From Gemmatimonadales bacterium UBA2982 (GTDB lineage: Bacteria; Gemmatimonadota; Gemmatimonadetes; Longimicrobiales; Gaopeijiaceae), in the NCBI GenBank assembly GCA_002347035.1, contig DEAM01000028.1:1-64000 (forward strand): a stretch of DNA of 64,000 nucleotides. The letters are read 5' to 3'. Below are positions 34,544-43,731 of the stretch, piece by piece (positions within the stretch are counted from its first letter, which is position 1; the number at the start of each line of letters is the position of its first letter). A program made the translations under genes and the position numbers. Under the pieces are notes generated by a model that had not been told where the DNA came from, made no database searches, and saw nothing but the letters and a program-made list of their open reading frames with translations.

Positions 34544-35578
34544 TTGGGCTACCGGACACCCGCGCATCGGGCTGTTGCGGTTAAGCAGGTCAGGAGCGCT
34601 CTTCTCGCGTCACGAAGTGCGATTCTCACTACCCACCTAAACGCAGATGGTGATGGTGCGGGGTCAGAGGCAGCGGTGGCTTCGTGGCTAAGGGGGAATG
34701 GCTCAGAGGCATGGATAATCAATCCAACGGCGTTTCCTGACTCGCTCAGATTTCTGATTGAGGATGAGGACTGGATTGTGCCTGCCGGTTCGAGGAGGGC
34801 TAGGGATCTTTGCGAGCAAGCCGATCTAGCGGTGGTCCTCGATACGGGAGAGGTGCCCCGGATTGGTCGAGTCCAGGAGTCAATTAGGGACCTTCCTACC
34901 GTGGTAATCGATCATCATCCTCGAGGGGATAACCCGATAGGGGGCACCTCTCTGCGAGATCCACAAGCATCTGCAACCACAGAACTTGTGCACGACATTA
35001 TTTGTGCATCTAGGGGTCCTTGGAATGATTATATAGCGCAGGGCATTTATGTTGGGCTCCTAACTGATACGGGCAGCTTCCGGTTCGATAATACGACGCC
35101 TGCATGCCATAGCATTGCTGCAGAGATGGTGGGACGGGGTGTCCAGCCAGAGACTGTGTACACGCGTGTGTATGGCTCGGCACCCTTGCGTAAGTATCAA
35201 CTTTTGAGCCGGGCTCTGGAGACACTCGAGCACGATCCGGATTTTGGCGTCACTTGGATGACTATCCCCAAGGATGCTTACGAAGAATTAGGGATTTTGG
35301 CTGATGACCTGGATGGGATTGTAGATATCCCTCGTTCCATCACGGGTACTCAAGTGGGTTTGCTTTTCCGCCTAACCAAATCTGGCGAAGTGAAGATTTC
35401 ATTCCGTTCGAATGGGCCAGTGGATGTCAATCTCCTAGCGAAGCGCTTTCAAGGGGGCGGGCATGTTAAGGCATCAGGTGCAGTGGTAGCAGGTCCCATA
35501 GACAGAGCAATAGAGCGGGTGCTATCCGCTACCCGTGCGGCAGTGGCGCAAATGGACAAAGCTAGAGAGCTTGGGTAA
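34544..35578 (+). CDS. nrnA: DHH/DHHA1 phosphoesterase (NrnA-like nanoRNase/pAp phosphatase)
   Basis: The protein has 344 residues. The TTG start at 34544 is supported by AGGAG five bases upstream. DHH domain: TTHLNADGDGAGSEAAV, VVLDTGE, VIDHHPRGDN and GLLTDTGSFRFDNT. DHHA1 domain: KISFRSNGPVDVNLLAKRFQGGGHVKASGA with the RNA-binding GGGH loop. Members degrade 2-5 nt RNA and dephosphorylate 3'-phosphoadenosine 5'-phosphate. It overlaps the next gene by one base. The PHP half of the upstream fusion may act on similar small nucleotides, which makes the neighbourhood suggestive. Confidence 0.9.
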   Translation: MGYRTPAHRAVAVKQVRSALLASRSAILTTHLNADGDGAGSEAAVASWLRGNGSEAWIINPTAFPDSLRFLIEDEDWIVPAGSRRARDLCEQADLAVVLDTGEVPRIGRVQESIRDLPTVVIDHHPRGDNPIGGTSLRDPQASATTELVHDIICASRGPWNDYIAQGIYVGLLTDTGSFRFDNTTPACHSIAAEMVGRGVQPETVYTRVYGSAPLRKYQLLSRALETLEHDPDFGVTWMTIPKDAYEELGILADDLDGIVDIPRSITGTQVGLLFRLTKSGEVKISFRSNGPVDVNLLAKRFQGGGHVKASGAVVAGPIDRAIERVLSATRAAVAQMDKARELG

Positions 35579-36009
35579 TGGGACAGGATGATATCAGATC
35601 AGCAGATCCGGGTGTGCCAGGGGCGCTTCCGCGGACGCTGATCCGGCTTCGTGACCGACTCGGGGCGGACTCGGTTGATCAGTTGTGGATATTTCCGCCT
35701 GTTCGTCGGGGCAGGCGCGAGCAGGGCTTAGTTGCAGTCAGTACCTTCCAGGAGGATGAGGATAGACGTAGGATGGTAACCGTGTCATACAATGCTGAGC
35801 ACACTGGTCAAGGGATAGCAATCGAGCCCGTATTCACGCATGAGGGGGATGCTCCACCGGACCGGTTCCCCGGTGTGATAAGCGGGGTAGTCGAACGCGC
35901 AGGTACGGGGAGGGGTAAGCCCCGAGAAGTCTCGATTGAGGGGTCGAATCAAAAATTTGAAGAGTTGATGGAAGAGTTTGATGCCGACCTACTTATCGAG
36001 GTTGGCTAG
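35578..36009 (+). CDS. conserved small protein of unknown function
   Basis: The protein has 143 residues, with ATG 35578 overlapping the DHH stop. It is hydrophilic, with no signal or membrane segment. The visible blocks are VDQLWIFPPVRRGRREQGLVAV, a strand-rich middle (RRMVTVSYNAEHTGQGIAIEPVF), and an acidic end with QKFEELMEEFDADLLIEVG. I do not recognise a domain. Its place between the DHH nuclease and a Fur regulator, with overlap upstream and a 2-bp gap downstream, makes it a genuine operon member. Confidence 0.65.
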   Translation: MGQDDIRSADPGVPGALPRTLIRLRDRLGADSVDQLWIFPPVRRGRREQGLVAVSTFQEDEDRRRMVTVSYNAEHTGQGIAIEPVFTHEGDAPPDRFPGVISGVVERAGTGRGKPREVSIEGSNQKFEELMEEFDADLLIEVG

Positions 36010-36011
36010 CG

Positions 36012-36512
36012 GTGAAATCCGATATTGGCTCATCCTCCTCGATAAGAGTCTTCGGTCGCTATTTGCGTGACGCAGGGCTCCCGATCACGCACCAGCGAGA
36101 AGTGGTAGCGGACATTGTTTTTGGATCAGAGGGGCACTTATCAGTAGATGACATCGAACGGTCCCTCCGAGAACGGAAAGAGCGAATTGGTAAGGCGACG
36201 GTTTATCGGACCTTAGATCTTTTGGTGCGGAGTCGTCTCGTTGACGAGCATGACTTTGGTGAAGGATTCAAGCGCTACGAGCACAGGCTCTCGAGTCACC
36301 CGGTACACGAGCATCTTATTTGCCTAGAGTGTGGGAACGTAGCAGAATTTGAAAGCACCGAACTCTTCGGAGTAGAGAGTCGGGTTCGTCAGGAGCACGG
36401 GTTCGTTCCGGTCCGTCGACGTTTAGAGATTTACGGCCTTTGCGGAGTTTGCCATGAAAATGGTGTAGAACTTCCGCTGGAAGGATTGACCTGTCCTATC
36501 GAGAGCATCTGA
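36012..36512 (+). CDS. Fur-family metalloregulator
   Basis: The protein has 166 residues and starts at GTG 36012. A winged helix (HQREVVADIVFGSEGHLSVDDIE ... IGKATVYRTLDLLVRSRLV) is followed by the dimer/metal domain with HPVHEHLICLECGNVAEFES and LCGVCHENG. The two CxxC pairs (CLEC, CGVC) are the structural zinc site of Fur/PerR/Zur. H-V-H-E-H supplies sensory ligands. Iron, peroxide and zinc sensing cannot be told apart by eye. It represses target genes with co-metal bound. It is tightly packed between an unknown gene and the agmatinase-like gene. Confidence 0.88.
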   Translation: MKSDIGSSSSIRVFGRYLRDAGLPITHQREVVADIVFGSEGHLSVDDIERSLRERKERIGKATVYRTLDLLVRSRLVDEHDFGEGFKRYEHRLSSHPVHEHLICLECGNVAEFESTELFGVESRVRQEHGFVPVRRRLEIYGLCGVCHENGVELPLEGLTCPIESI

Positions 36513-36536
36513 GTCGGCTAAAAGCCCTGGGATACC

Positions 36537-37520
36537 GTGCCTAAACGAAGGGGTGCTGGGTTGGGGAGTGATGATGAGATGCCCTCTTCGTACGGCGTAC
36601 CTCAGGCCCTCGCCGGATTCCTCTGGGAAGCGGGAGAAGCATTCCTGGGTTTGGACATCACAAGCAGCTCGTTTGAGGAAGCTGATGCGATCATCCTTCC
36701 TGTCCCCTACGAGGCAACTACTTCTTGGGGGCGGGGTGCTCGCTGGGGCCCGCGCGGTATTCTCAAGGCTTCTCAGCATATTGAGCTTTACGATCGCGAG
36801 TTTGGGTGCGAACCAGCCGAGCGACTTGGCATTCATACGCTGCCTTACCTGGAGCTTCCTGTAGGAAATCCTCATGAGGCCATAGAGAATCTCCGGGTAG
36901 CCTATTCTCAGGTTGCTCAAGAGTGCGGGCACCGCTTTCTAGTCATGTTGGGTGGAGAGCACAGTGTGACGTCAGCTGCAGTTCTCGCGCAGGCTGACCG
37001 GCACGAAGAGCGCATCACTGTGCTCCAGCTAGATGCGCATGCTGATCTCAGAGCTGAGTACAATGGGATGGCCTATTCACATGCATGTGTTATGTCACAC
37101 GTGCTTTCCCGGGTGGATGTCGTATCTGTAGGGGTCCGCGGCGTCAGTAAAGGTGAGGTGATTACATCCGAGGCGACAAAGGGTTCAACACTTATCTGGG
37201 CACGAGATATGCAGGATGGAGACAAATGGATGGACCTAGCTATAGAGCAACTAGGCCCTAGGGTCTATCTGTCTCTGGATGTCGACTACTTTGATCCATC
37301 CCTCGTCCCCTCGACTGGAACGCCTGAGCCGGGGGGAGCAGGGTGGTATGAAACACTAAGGTTTCTGAGGCGAGTTTTACGGGAGCGGGAGGTTGTGGCA
37401 GTCGACGTGGTGGAGCTGGCACCGATTCCAGGGCTGCACGCACCTGACTTTCTCGTGGCGAAGCTCGTCTACAAGCTAATATCGTATGCGTTCCAGAATC
37501 GGCTTGCAGGAGGCCATTAA
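36537..37520 (+). CDS. speB: agmatinase-like ureohydrolase
   Basis: The protein has 327 residues and starts at GTG 36537; an in-frame ATG lies 14 residues later. Binuclear manganese signatures of the arginase superfamily are complete: LGGEHSVTSA, LQLDAHADLRAEYNG with YSHAC, and SLDVDYFDPSLVPSTGTPEPGG. The early PVPYEATTSWGRGARWGPRGI is typical of agmatinases. It would hydrolyse agmatine to putrescine and urea. Guanidinobutyrase or formiminoglutamase alternatives cannot be excluded. No arginine decarboxylase is nearby. Confidence 0.85.
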   Translation: MPKRRGAGLGSDDEMPSSYGVPQALAGFLWEAGEAFLGLDITSSSFEEADAIILPVPYEATTSWGRGARWGPRGILKASQHIELYDREFGCEPAERLGIHTLPYLELPVGNPHEAIENLRVAYSQVAQECGHRFLVMLGGEHSVTSAAVLAQADRHEERITVLQLDAHADLRAEYNGMAYSHACVMSHVLSRVDVVSVGVRGVSKGEVITSEATKGSTLIWARDMQDGDKWMDLAIEQLGPRVYLSLDVDYFDPSLVPSTGTPEPGGAGWYETLRFLRRVLREREVVAVDVVELAPIPGLHAPDFLVAKLVYKLISYAFQNRLAGGH

Positions 37521-37601
37521 CTGAAACGGGGTGGGGCCTTGCCAACCTTGAGATACCAATGGAAGGCTGGTGAAATCCACAAGAGGAGTCGGAGTGATCG
37601 C

Positions 37602-37659
37602 GAACGAATCGATAGGATGTTGCCTCCTGCCCGCAGGTTCGCCGGGCGATCGATCGTTC
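37602..37659 (+). other. long interrupted hairpin upstream of the PLD gene
   Basis: GAACGA-A-TCGAT (37602-37613) pairs with ATCGATCGTTC (37649-37659): eleven base pairs with one bulged A. Inside, GCCCG (37629-37633) pairs with CGGGC (37643-37647). A short T-rich stretch (TTT at 37660-37662) follows. It sits in the 177-bp gap after the agmatinase-like gene and 38 bp before the next start. It could be a terminator for the upstream gene run or a leader structure; the T-run is weak for a terminator. Confidence 0.4.
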
Positions 37660-37697
37660 TTTGCATGTCCACGGCGTTATTTTAGAGGTGGCGCCAC

Positions 37698-39269
37698 GTG
37701 ATGGATGGCTTCAGTCGAGTGCGCAATTTGGAGGGCCTGTCGGAACGACCTGCTCGCGGTAGTGCTGCCTTAGAGCGCTGGTCTTGGAGGGAGATCGAGC
37801 GGGCTGTAGGAGGCCCCACCATCGAAGGAAACGATATCCGTCTGCACCTGGAAGGGGGTAATACCTTCCACGTATGGCTTGAAGCCATTGAGGGTGCAAG
37901 GCAGTTCGTCTATTTCGAGAATTACCTCCTGCGCGACGATACGGTTGGGCGCGTATTTCGCGATGCACTCATTAGCAAGGTCAAGCAAGGAGTTCCGGTC
38001 TACCTAATCTATGATTGGTTAGGATGTTGGGCGACGCCGCGGTCGTATTGGAAGCCTTTTCGCCAAGCTGGTGTGCATGTGCGCGCCTTTAATCGTCCCG
38101 GCATCACACTTAGAGATCCATTCGGCTTCTTGCAACGTGACCACCGAAAACTCGTTGTAGTAGATGGGGTGGTCGCGTATGCTGGCGGTATGTGTGTTGG
38201 TCAGGAATGGCAGGGCACGTCGACCTCTGCACCGTGGAGGGATACCGGCATTGAGGTCCGAGGCCCTGCTGCAAGGGTTGCAGCACATGCGTTTGAGCGG
38301 GCTTGGGCTGAGATCGACGAGCCATTGAAGTTGGCAGGTAGGTCATGTAATCGTGCGAATGATGGTGGGACACCCGTCTGGTTGATTGAGGGCGAGCCGG
38401 GCCTTGCCCGCGTTTATCGGACATTACACTTGGCTGCAAGCCGAGCCATAGAGCGCATTTGGATTACCGATGCTTACTTCGTCGCCCCCAGAGCGTTATC
38501 TGAGGCTCTTGCAGCTGCGGCCCAGCAGGGTGTTGATGTTCGTATCCTAGTGCCTGCTCACAATAACTGGCCGATTGTGGGTAGCATGTCTCGTGGCGGG
38601 TATCGTTACTTGCTTGCGTCCGGAGTGCGTATTTTCGAGTGGGAGGGTCCGATGATGCATGCCAAAACCTCAGTAGTAGATGGGTGTTTTTGTCGGGTCG
38701 GGTCCAGCAACCTCAATGCTGCCAGTCTGATGGGAAATTGGGAGCTAGATATAGGAGTTCTTGACGTGGACTTGGGTCGGCAGCTCGAGAGACTTTTTAT
38801 TGCCGACCTAGCGTCGTCCGTAGAGATTGTGCTACCTGGAGGCAATACGGTTGGTCCTAGGTTAGTATCATCAGCCGCGGGAATCTCTACTAAGTCACTG
38901 GATCCTGAGGGGTCCTTCCAGCAGCGTTTAGAAGAGCGGCTAAGGTCGATAGGACATGGCCCCGGACGATTGACGTTAGCTTCTGTAGTGCGCGCCGCGG
39001 AGTCCCTTGGTGGAGCGCTTGCAGGTGATGGTCCGCTGGGCCGGGAGGACCGGACTGTTCTGGGTACAGTCTCCCTAGCGATAATGCTGCTGTCGGTTAT
39101 CGCAGCTGCTTTCCCTGCATTTGTAGGCTGGGTAGTAGCTTTCATAGCGGGTTGGTTAGGGCTCACAACTGGTACGCGCGCCTTTTTGCAGGCGAGACGC
39201 GCGCGAATGGATGAAGGACTCGGAGGATCGAACCGTTCTCCGGAACATAAGGTTGGAAAGGCACAGTGA
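37698..39269 (+). CDS. phospholipase D-family protein (cardiolipin-synthase-like)
   Basis: The protein has 523 residues. GTG 37698 (ATG 37701 is the alternative) lies behind AGAGG. Two HKD motifs: QRDHRKLVVVDGVVAYAGG near residue 150 and MMHAKTSVVDGCFCRVGSSNLNA near residue 320. The layout matches cardiolipin synthases, joining two phosphatidylglycerols or transferring phosphatidyl groups. Unlike E. coli ClsA, the membrane segments are at the C-terminus (SLAIMLLSVIAAAFPAFVGWV, then VAFIAGWLGL), near residue 450-490, not at the N-terminus. It overlaps the ccdA gene by 4 bp. An exported nuclease is excluded by the lack of a signal peptide. Confidence 0.82.
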   Translation: MMDGFSRVRNLEGLSERPARGSAALERWSWREIERAVGGPTIEGNDIRLHLEGGNTFHVWLEAIEGARQFVYFENYLLRDDTVGRVFRDALISKVKQGVPVYLIYDWLGCWATPRSYWKPFRQAGVHVRAFNRPGITLRDPFGFLQRDHRKLVVVDGVVAYAGGMCVGQEWQGTSTSAPWRDTGIEVRGPAARVAAHAFERAWAEIDEPLKLAGRSCNRANDGGTPVWLIEGEPGLARVYRTLHLAASRAIERIWITDAYFVAPRALSEALAAAAQQGVDVRILVPAHNNWPIVGSMSRGGYRYLLASGVRIFEWEGPMMHAKTSVVDGCFCRVGSSNLNAASLMGNWELDIGVLDVDLGRQLERLFIADLASSVEIVLPGGNTVGPRLVSSAAGISTKSLDPEGSFQQRLEERLRSIGHGPGRLTLASVVRAAESLGGALAGDGPLGREDRTVLGTVSLAIMLLSVIAAAFPAFVGWVVAFIAGWLGLTTGTRAFLQARRARMDEGLGGSNRSPEHKVGKAQ

Positions 39270-39997
39270 ACGAAGTCGAAATCGGAATCTTAATCGCCTT
39301 CACGGCGGGGATCTTTTCTTTCTTGTCACCATGTGTACTTCCACTCGTTCCTAGTTATCTAGCTTTTGTAACTGGGATGAGCCTGGAAGACTTGCAGGAC
39401 GGAGTAAATCGTAAGGCAACGCTCATACACTCAGTACTTTTCGTAGTGGGTTTCAGCGCGATCTTTGTGCTCTTGGGGGCATCTGCATCCTTTTTGGGTC
39501 AGTTTTTCCGTGCCTACGAAGTGTGGATTGCCCGAGTTGGAGGCGCAGTCATCATTATTCTTGGACTCCACCTCGCTGGAGTTTTTCGGATTGCGCCACT
39601 TATGCGTGAACGGCGCATTCAACTTGCAGACAAGCCAACAGGGTACTTAGGCACTCTGGGGGTTGGCTTCGCATTCGGAGCCGGCTGGACTCCTTGTATC
39701 GGTCCGATCCTAGGCGCGATCCTTACCTACGGATTCTCACAGGACACGATGTGGGCTGGTGTAGGGCTTCTGAGCGTGTACTCGATGGGCCTCGCATTGC
39801 CGTTCCTAGTCGCTTCGCTCGCACTTGATCAGTTTCTCAAGGTCTTCAAGCGCTTCCGTAGATGGATACCGGTGGTCGAGAAGGCTTCCGGTATATTGCT
39901 CATATTCCTTGGTCTACTGCTCGCCACCGGCAGGTTTACGCTTCTGAGCAATTGGCTGCTGCCGTTTACACCCGAGTGGATTCTGAATCGAATATAG
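39266..39997 (+). CDS. ccdA: CcdA-type thiol-disulfide membrane transporter
   Basis: The protein has 243 residues and six membrane helices, starting at GTG 39266 over the previous stop. The paired cysteines are in LSPCVLPLVPSYLAFVTGM (first helix) and GWTPCIGPILGAIL (fourth helix), the redox pair that carries electrons from cytoplasmic thioredoxin to the periplasm. It is used in cytochrome c maturation and in periplasmic disulfide reduction. No cytochrome c biogenesis gene is adjacent. The 109-bp gap after it, before the convergent ABC gene, shows no strong terminator. Confidence 0.9.
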   Translation: MNEVEIGILIAFTAGIFSFLSPCVLPLVPSYLAFVTGMSLEDLQDGVNRKATLIHSVLFVVGFSAIFVLLGASASFLGQFFRAYEVWIARVGGAVIIILGLHLAGVFRIAPLMRERRIQLADKPTGYLGTLGVGFAFGAGWTPCIGPILGAILTYGFSQDTMWAGVGLLSVYSMGLALPFLVASLALDQFLKVFKRFRRWIPVVEKASGILLIFLGLLLATGRFTLLSNWLLPFTPEWILNRI

Positions 39998-40106
39998 GCT
40001 GGTATTTTGCCTAGATGTGCGTAGTCGAATGTTCAGGTGAGTGTATCGGTATAGCTGTTAGTCACCAGGTATTCGATGAGTATTGTAAAGCTGGTTTTAG
40101 AGATAA

Positions 40107-41879
40107 TCACAATGCCGCAGTTGCTTTCAGATCTTCCTCCAGTAGTTGTCGTTTGAGTAGGCGTGCGTACGTGCCACGCGAGGAAATTAGGTCAGCGTGC
40201 TTGCCTCGTTCAACAATGCGCCCTTCTTCAAGCACGAGGATTTGATCGGCATCCATCACTGCTGAGATCCGGTGACTGATGATGAATGATGTGCACGTCT
40301 TCATTGCAGAGCGGAGGTCCTTAAGAATTGCGGCCTCTGTCTGTGTGTCTACCCCACTCAGTGCGTCGTCCAATACCAGTATTGAGGGGGCACGAGCCAG
40401 GGCACGAGCCAGAGTAGCACGTTGCTTTTGCCCCCCTGAGAGGTTGATGCCACGCTCTCCCAGAAGAGTGTCATACTGATTAGTGAAGGCGAGGACTTGT
40501 TCGTGAAGCTGTGCAATGGTAGCAGCTGAGCTAATTATTTTTTCACGTTCTTGATTCGTGCTCTCTCGGGCCTCTAGGCCTAACCCGATGTTGTCCGAAA
40601 TTGAGTCTGAGAACAAGAAGGCTTCCTGGGGTACAAACCCGAGTCTCGCACGAAGGCCTGCTAGGTCTATATCTCTCAAGGAAATCCCGTCTAGAAGAAT
40701 CTTACCCTCATTTGGGTCATACAACCGGGCCAGGAGGGCGACTAGTGTGCTCTTTCCTGAACCTGTTGGACCTACGATGGCCACTGTCTCGCCAGCTTGA
40801 GCCACAAATTCGATACCCTTGAGAACAGGCTTGTTGGTTTCAGGGTATGAGAAAGAGACGTCAAGGAATTCGATTGTCCCTGCAGGCTTTTCCGGTTCAG
40901 TAGTCTGGGCTGGGCTTACTAAGCTCGGGGTGGTGCTGAAGATGCGATTAATGCGCCGCATCGAAGCAGCGCCTCTCTGGTACAGGTTGATAACCCAGCC
41001 GAGAGCTATCATCGGCCAGATTAGCAGTGCTAAGTAGAATCCAAACGCGACGAAGTCTCCAAGCGTTATCCGACCGGCGATCACTTCCAACCCCCCTAGC
41101 CAGGTCACCATTAATCCAGCAATTGCAGCGATAGTTTTGAGCATTGGATTAAATGCACCGGTCGTTAATACGAGGCGCATGTTTCTTGATCGGTAGTCTT
41201 CATTGTAAGCGGAGAACTGCCGCTCCTGCTCTTCTTCTCGCGCATACGCACGAATGATACGCACTCCACTGAGGTTCTCTTGGACAAAGTTTGAGAGAGA
41301 CGAGAACTGCTCCTGGATTCTTTCAAACTGCCGGTGGATGACTCGACCAAAGCCGAACACGATTGCTGGCAGCACGAGCATTGGTGTCATGGCGTAAAGG
41401 GTGAGGCGGGGACTCATCCAAATCATCACTGCCAGAGTGAATACAAAGCTCATAAACGTATTCATGGTGTACATCACCGCCGGTCCTGCAGCCATACGTA
41501 CCGCGAAGGTATCGTTGGTAGCCCTGCTCATTAGGTCGCCTGTGCGGGTCTGCCCAAAAAACGTAGCATCGAGGCGCATTAAGTGACGGAAGAAGTCGTT
41601 CCTAAGGTCGACCTCTACACGCCTGCTGATCCCGTTCATGAGTTGACGCATTCCATAACGGAAGACGCCGCTAAGCAGAGCTGCTAGGACGATTAATGCC
41701 GCAAAGGAAGCGATTCGTGCTGATGTGACATTAGGGTCTTCCAAGCCATCAATCGCTAGCTTCATCAAGTAGGGTGCCGCAACCTGAAAAACGTTGGTGA
41801 GAAAGATGCATACAAGCCCAAGGGCCAAAGCCGCTCGATAAGGCTTGAAATATGGCAGGACAGTCCGTAGTTCCCTCAC
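40107..41879 (-). CDS. ABC exporter, fused membrane and ATPase domains (MsbA/YheI-like)
   Basis: The protein has 590 residues and starts at GTG 41879. An N-terminal six-helix type I exporter domain (about 1-320) is followed by an ATPase with Walker A GPTGSGKST, Q-loop FVPQEAFLFSDSI, signature LSGGQKQRATLARAL, Walker B ILVLDDALSGVD and the switch histidine in FIISHRIS. The pattern is that of lipid or multidrug exporters. It works as a homodimer or a heterodimer with another half transporter; none is adjacent. It starts 2 bp after the gamma-glutamyltransferase stop, so the two form an operon. Confidence 0.88.
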   Translation of the reverse strand: MRELRTVLPYFKPYRAALALGLVCIFLTNVFQVAAPYLMKLAIDGLEDPNVTSARIASFAALIVLAALLSGVFRYGMRQLMNGISRRVEVDLRNDFFRHLMRLDATFFGQTRTGDLMSRATNDTFAVRMAAGPAVMYTMNTFMSFVFTLAVMIWMSPRLTLYAMTPMLVLPAIVFGFGRVIHRQFERIQEQFSSLSNFVQENLSGVRIIRAYAREEEQERQFSAYNEDYRSRNMRLVLTTGAFNPMLKTIAAIAGLMVTWLGGLEVIAGRITLGDFVAFGFYLALLIWPMIALGWVINLYQRGAASMRRINRIFSTTPSLVSPAQTTEPEKPAGTIEFLDVSFSYPETNKPVLKGIEFVAQAGETVAIVGPTGSGKSTLVALLARLYDPNEGKILLDGISLRDIDLAGLRARLGFVPQEAFLFSDSISDNIGLGLEARESTNQEREKIISSAATIAQLHEQVLAFTNQYDTLLGERGINLSGGQKQRATLARALARAPSILVLDDALSGVDTQTEAAILKDLRSAMKTCTSFIISHRISAVMDADQILVLEEGRIVERGKHADLISSRGTYARLLKRQLLEEDLKATAAL

Positions 41880-41881
41880 GC

Positions 41882-43630
41882 TCAGTGCCCTGCTGCACGC
41901 CCTCCCCGCCGGGGATCAGACCATGCGGACAGGAGTCCATCCTCGATGAGGATCATCTGAACATCTCCAGAGATTCCCGGTCGCTCGAACACCCTATGAC
42001 CGAGAACCTCGAGGCTACGTACTGTTTCAGCATCTAGACCACCGGATTCGTAAAAGATTTGGTCCGGCAGGTGTTGATGGTGTACGCGTGGAGCAGAGAC
42101 GGCTTCGACCACATTCATTTGATAGTCGAGAACGTTCGATATTGTCTGGAATACGGTCGTAATAATTGTCCCACCGCCAGGAGTTCCTGTCACCATGCGT
42201 AGAGATCCTTCCGGATCTAGGACGATCGTAGGTGTCATTGCGGATAGCATGCGTTTGCCTGGAGCTATGGCGTTGTTTTCACCTTGAACAAGCCCGAATT
42301 GATTGGGGGTGCCTGGCTTTGCAGAAAAGTCGTCCATCTCATTGTTTAAAACGAAGCCTGCCCCATTGACTGTAACCTTGCTCCCGTAGGAAGAGTTCAG
42401 GGTGGTGGTCACCGCGACCGCATTTCCCAGCTCATCGACCACGGAGAAATGGGTTGTGTTTATTCTATCTTGAGGCGCCTCCATGCCGGGGCCCACATCT
42501 AAGGAAGGGGTTGCTGCATTTAAAGAGATCGAGGCAGCTCGTTCCTGGGCGTAGGTAGGTGATGTCATGCGTTCCAAAGGTATGTCGACGAAATCAGGAT
42601 CAGCCAAATAATGGTTCCTGTCCGCGTAGGCCCTCCGCCAAGCTTCAGCATATAGGTGGACCCTCTCATGACCGTGCCAGGGTAGTGAGCCCAAGTCATA
42701 GAGTTCAAGGATGTTGGCCATCTCAGCCATGGTTGCACCACCCGACGAAGACGGTGGCATTGAGATGACCGTGTGCCCTCGATACGAGAATGATACAGGC
42801 TTACGCCAGACAGCTTCATAATTGGCTAGGTCTTGTAGCGTGATGATGCCGTTACCTCGTTCCATCTCGGCGACGATCAGATCAGCTGTTTCTCCTTCAT
42901 AGAACCCGTCCGCTCCCCTCTCCTGAATCCGTTGCAGCGTCGCTCGCAGGTCCGGCTGCCGGAGAGTGTCACCAATCTGCGGAGGCTGGCCGTTTCTCGG
43001 TAAGAACTGGGCTGCTGATGCTGGGAACCTGGAGAGGGATCGGACCATAGAGGGCGTTAGCGAGCCAATGAACCGGGCTCGTACTTCAAATCCACGAGCT
43101 AGCTCTAATGCGGGCTCCAAGAGATCTTGCCATTTCAGTGATCCGTAACGCTGGTGAGCTACCCACATTCCTGAGACTGATCCTGGGACCCCGCTCGAAA
43201 GGTGGCCAACAACGGACTGGTCGGTCACTTGGTTTTCCGCATCCAGGTACATGTCATGGGTGGCTGCTGCTGGGGCCTTTTCCCTAAAATCAAGGGCAGC
43301 GGTTGTGCCATCAGCCAAGCTGGCTACCATGAAGCCTCCGCCACCGATGTTACCGGCTTCTGGGTTCACAACTGCCAGAGAGAAATGCACGGCGATTGCA
43401 GCATCGACCGCGTTGCCGCCCGCCCTAAGCACATTGACTCCCACGCGCGTAGCTAGCTCGTCCGTCGAGACTACCATCCCGCGGTGGGCTGTAACTGGCG
43501 CTTCCAGTGCATTGAACCGCCACGAAGCAGGGAACGTAACCACTGTTCCAGTACCAGTTGCACAGGCCGTGTTCGCAAGAACTGTCGCGGCCAGCACGTA
43601 CCTGATCGGTCCCCAGGGATCTCTCAGCAT
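41882..43630 (-). CDS. ggt: gamma-glutamyltransferase (glutathione hydrolase)
   Basis: The protein has 582 residues. N-terminal hydrophobic segment with a cysteine (YVLAATVLANTACATG), likely exported and possibly lipid-anchored. Large-subunit motifs: HRGMVVSTDELATRVGVNVLRAGGNAVDAAIA, GGGGFMV, DFREKAP. The autoprocessing site is visible as INTTHFSVVDELGNAVAVTTTLNSSYGS, where the second Thr becomes the N-terminal nucleophile of the small subunit, with the lid Tyr/Gly loop SYGS and GSPGG-like TGTPGG later. It cleaves gamma-glutamyl peptides in the periplasm. It is the upstream gene of the ABC exporter operon and divergent from murQ (101 bp). Confidence 0.92.
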   Translation of the reverse strand: MLRDPWGPIRYVLAATVLANTACATGTGTVVTFPASWRFNALEAPVTAHRGMVVSTDELATRVGVNVLRAGGNAVDAAIAVHFSLAVVNPEAGNIGGGGFMVASLADGTTAALDFREKAPAAATHDMYLDAENQVTDQSVVGHLSSGVPGSVSGMWVAHQRYGSLKWQDLLEPALELARGFEVRARFIGSLTPSMVRSLSRFPASAAQFLPRNGQPPQIGDTLRQPDLRATLQRIQERGADGFYEGETADLIVAEMERGNGIITLQDLANYEAVWRKPVSFSYRGHTVISMPPSSSGGATMAEMANILELYDLGSLPWHGHERVHLYAEAWRRAYADRNHYLADPDFVDIPLERMTSPTYAQERAASISLNAATPSLDVGPGMEAPQDRINTTHFSVVDELGNAVAVTTTLNSSYGSKVTVNGAGFVLNNEMDDFSAKPGTPNQFGLVQGENNAIAPGKRMLSAMTPTIVLDPEGSLRMVTGTPGGGTIITTVFQTISNVLDYQMNVVEAVSAPRVHHQHLPDQIFYESGGLDAETVRSLEVLGHRVFERPGISGDVQMILIEDGLLSAWSDPRRGGRAAGH

Positions 43631-43731
43631 ACTCGTTAGTTTTAGGATGAACGCGTTGCCGCTCTCTTACAGATGCACGTAGCTTCGGACTCTCCGAAGA
43701 TCAGCGCACTCCCCCTGACTAACAAGCGCCG

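Noticed and set aside
37621..37660. GGTTCGCC as a tRNA T-loop
   Set aside because: The flanking pairs do not form a 5-bp/7-nt T-arm, and no other tRNA arms are present; it is the loop of the bulged hairpin.
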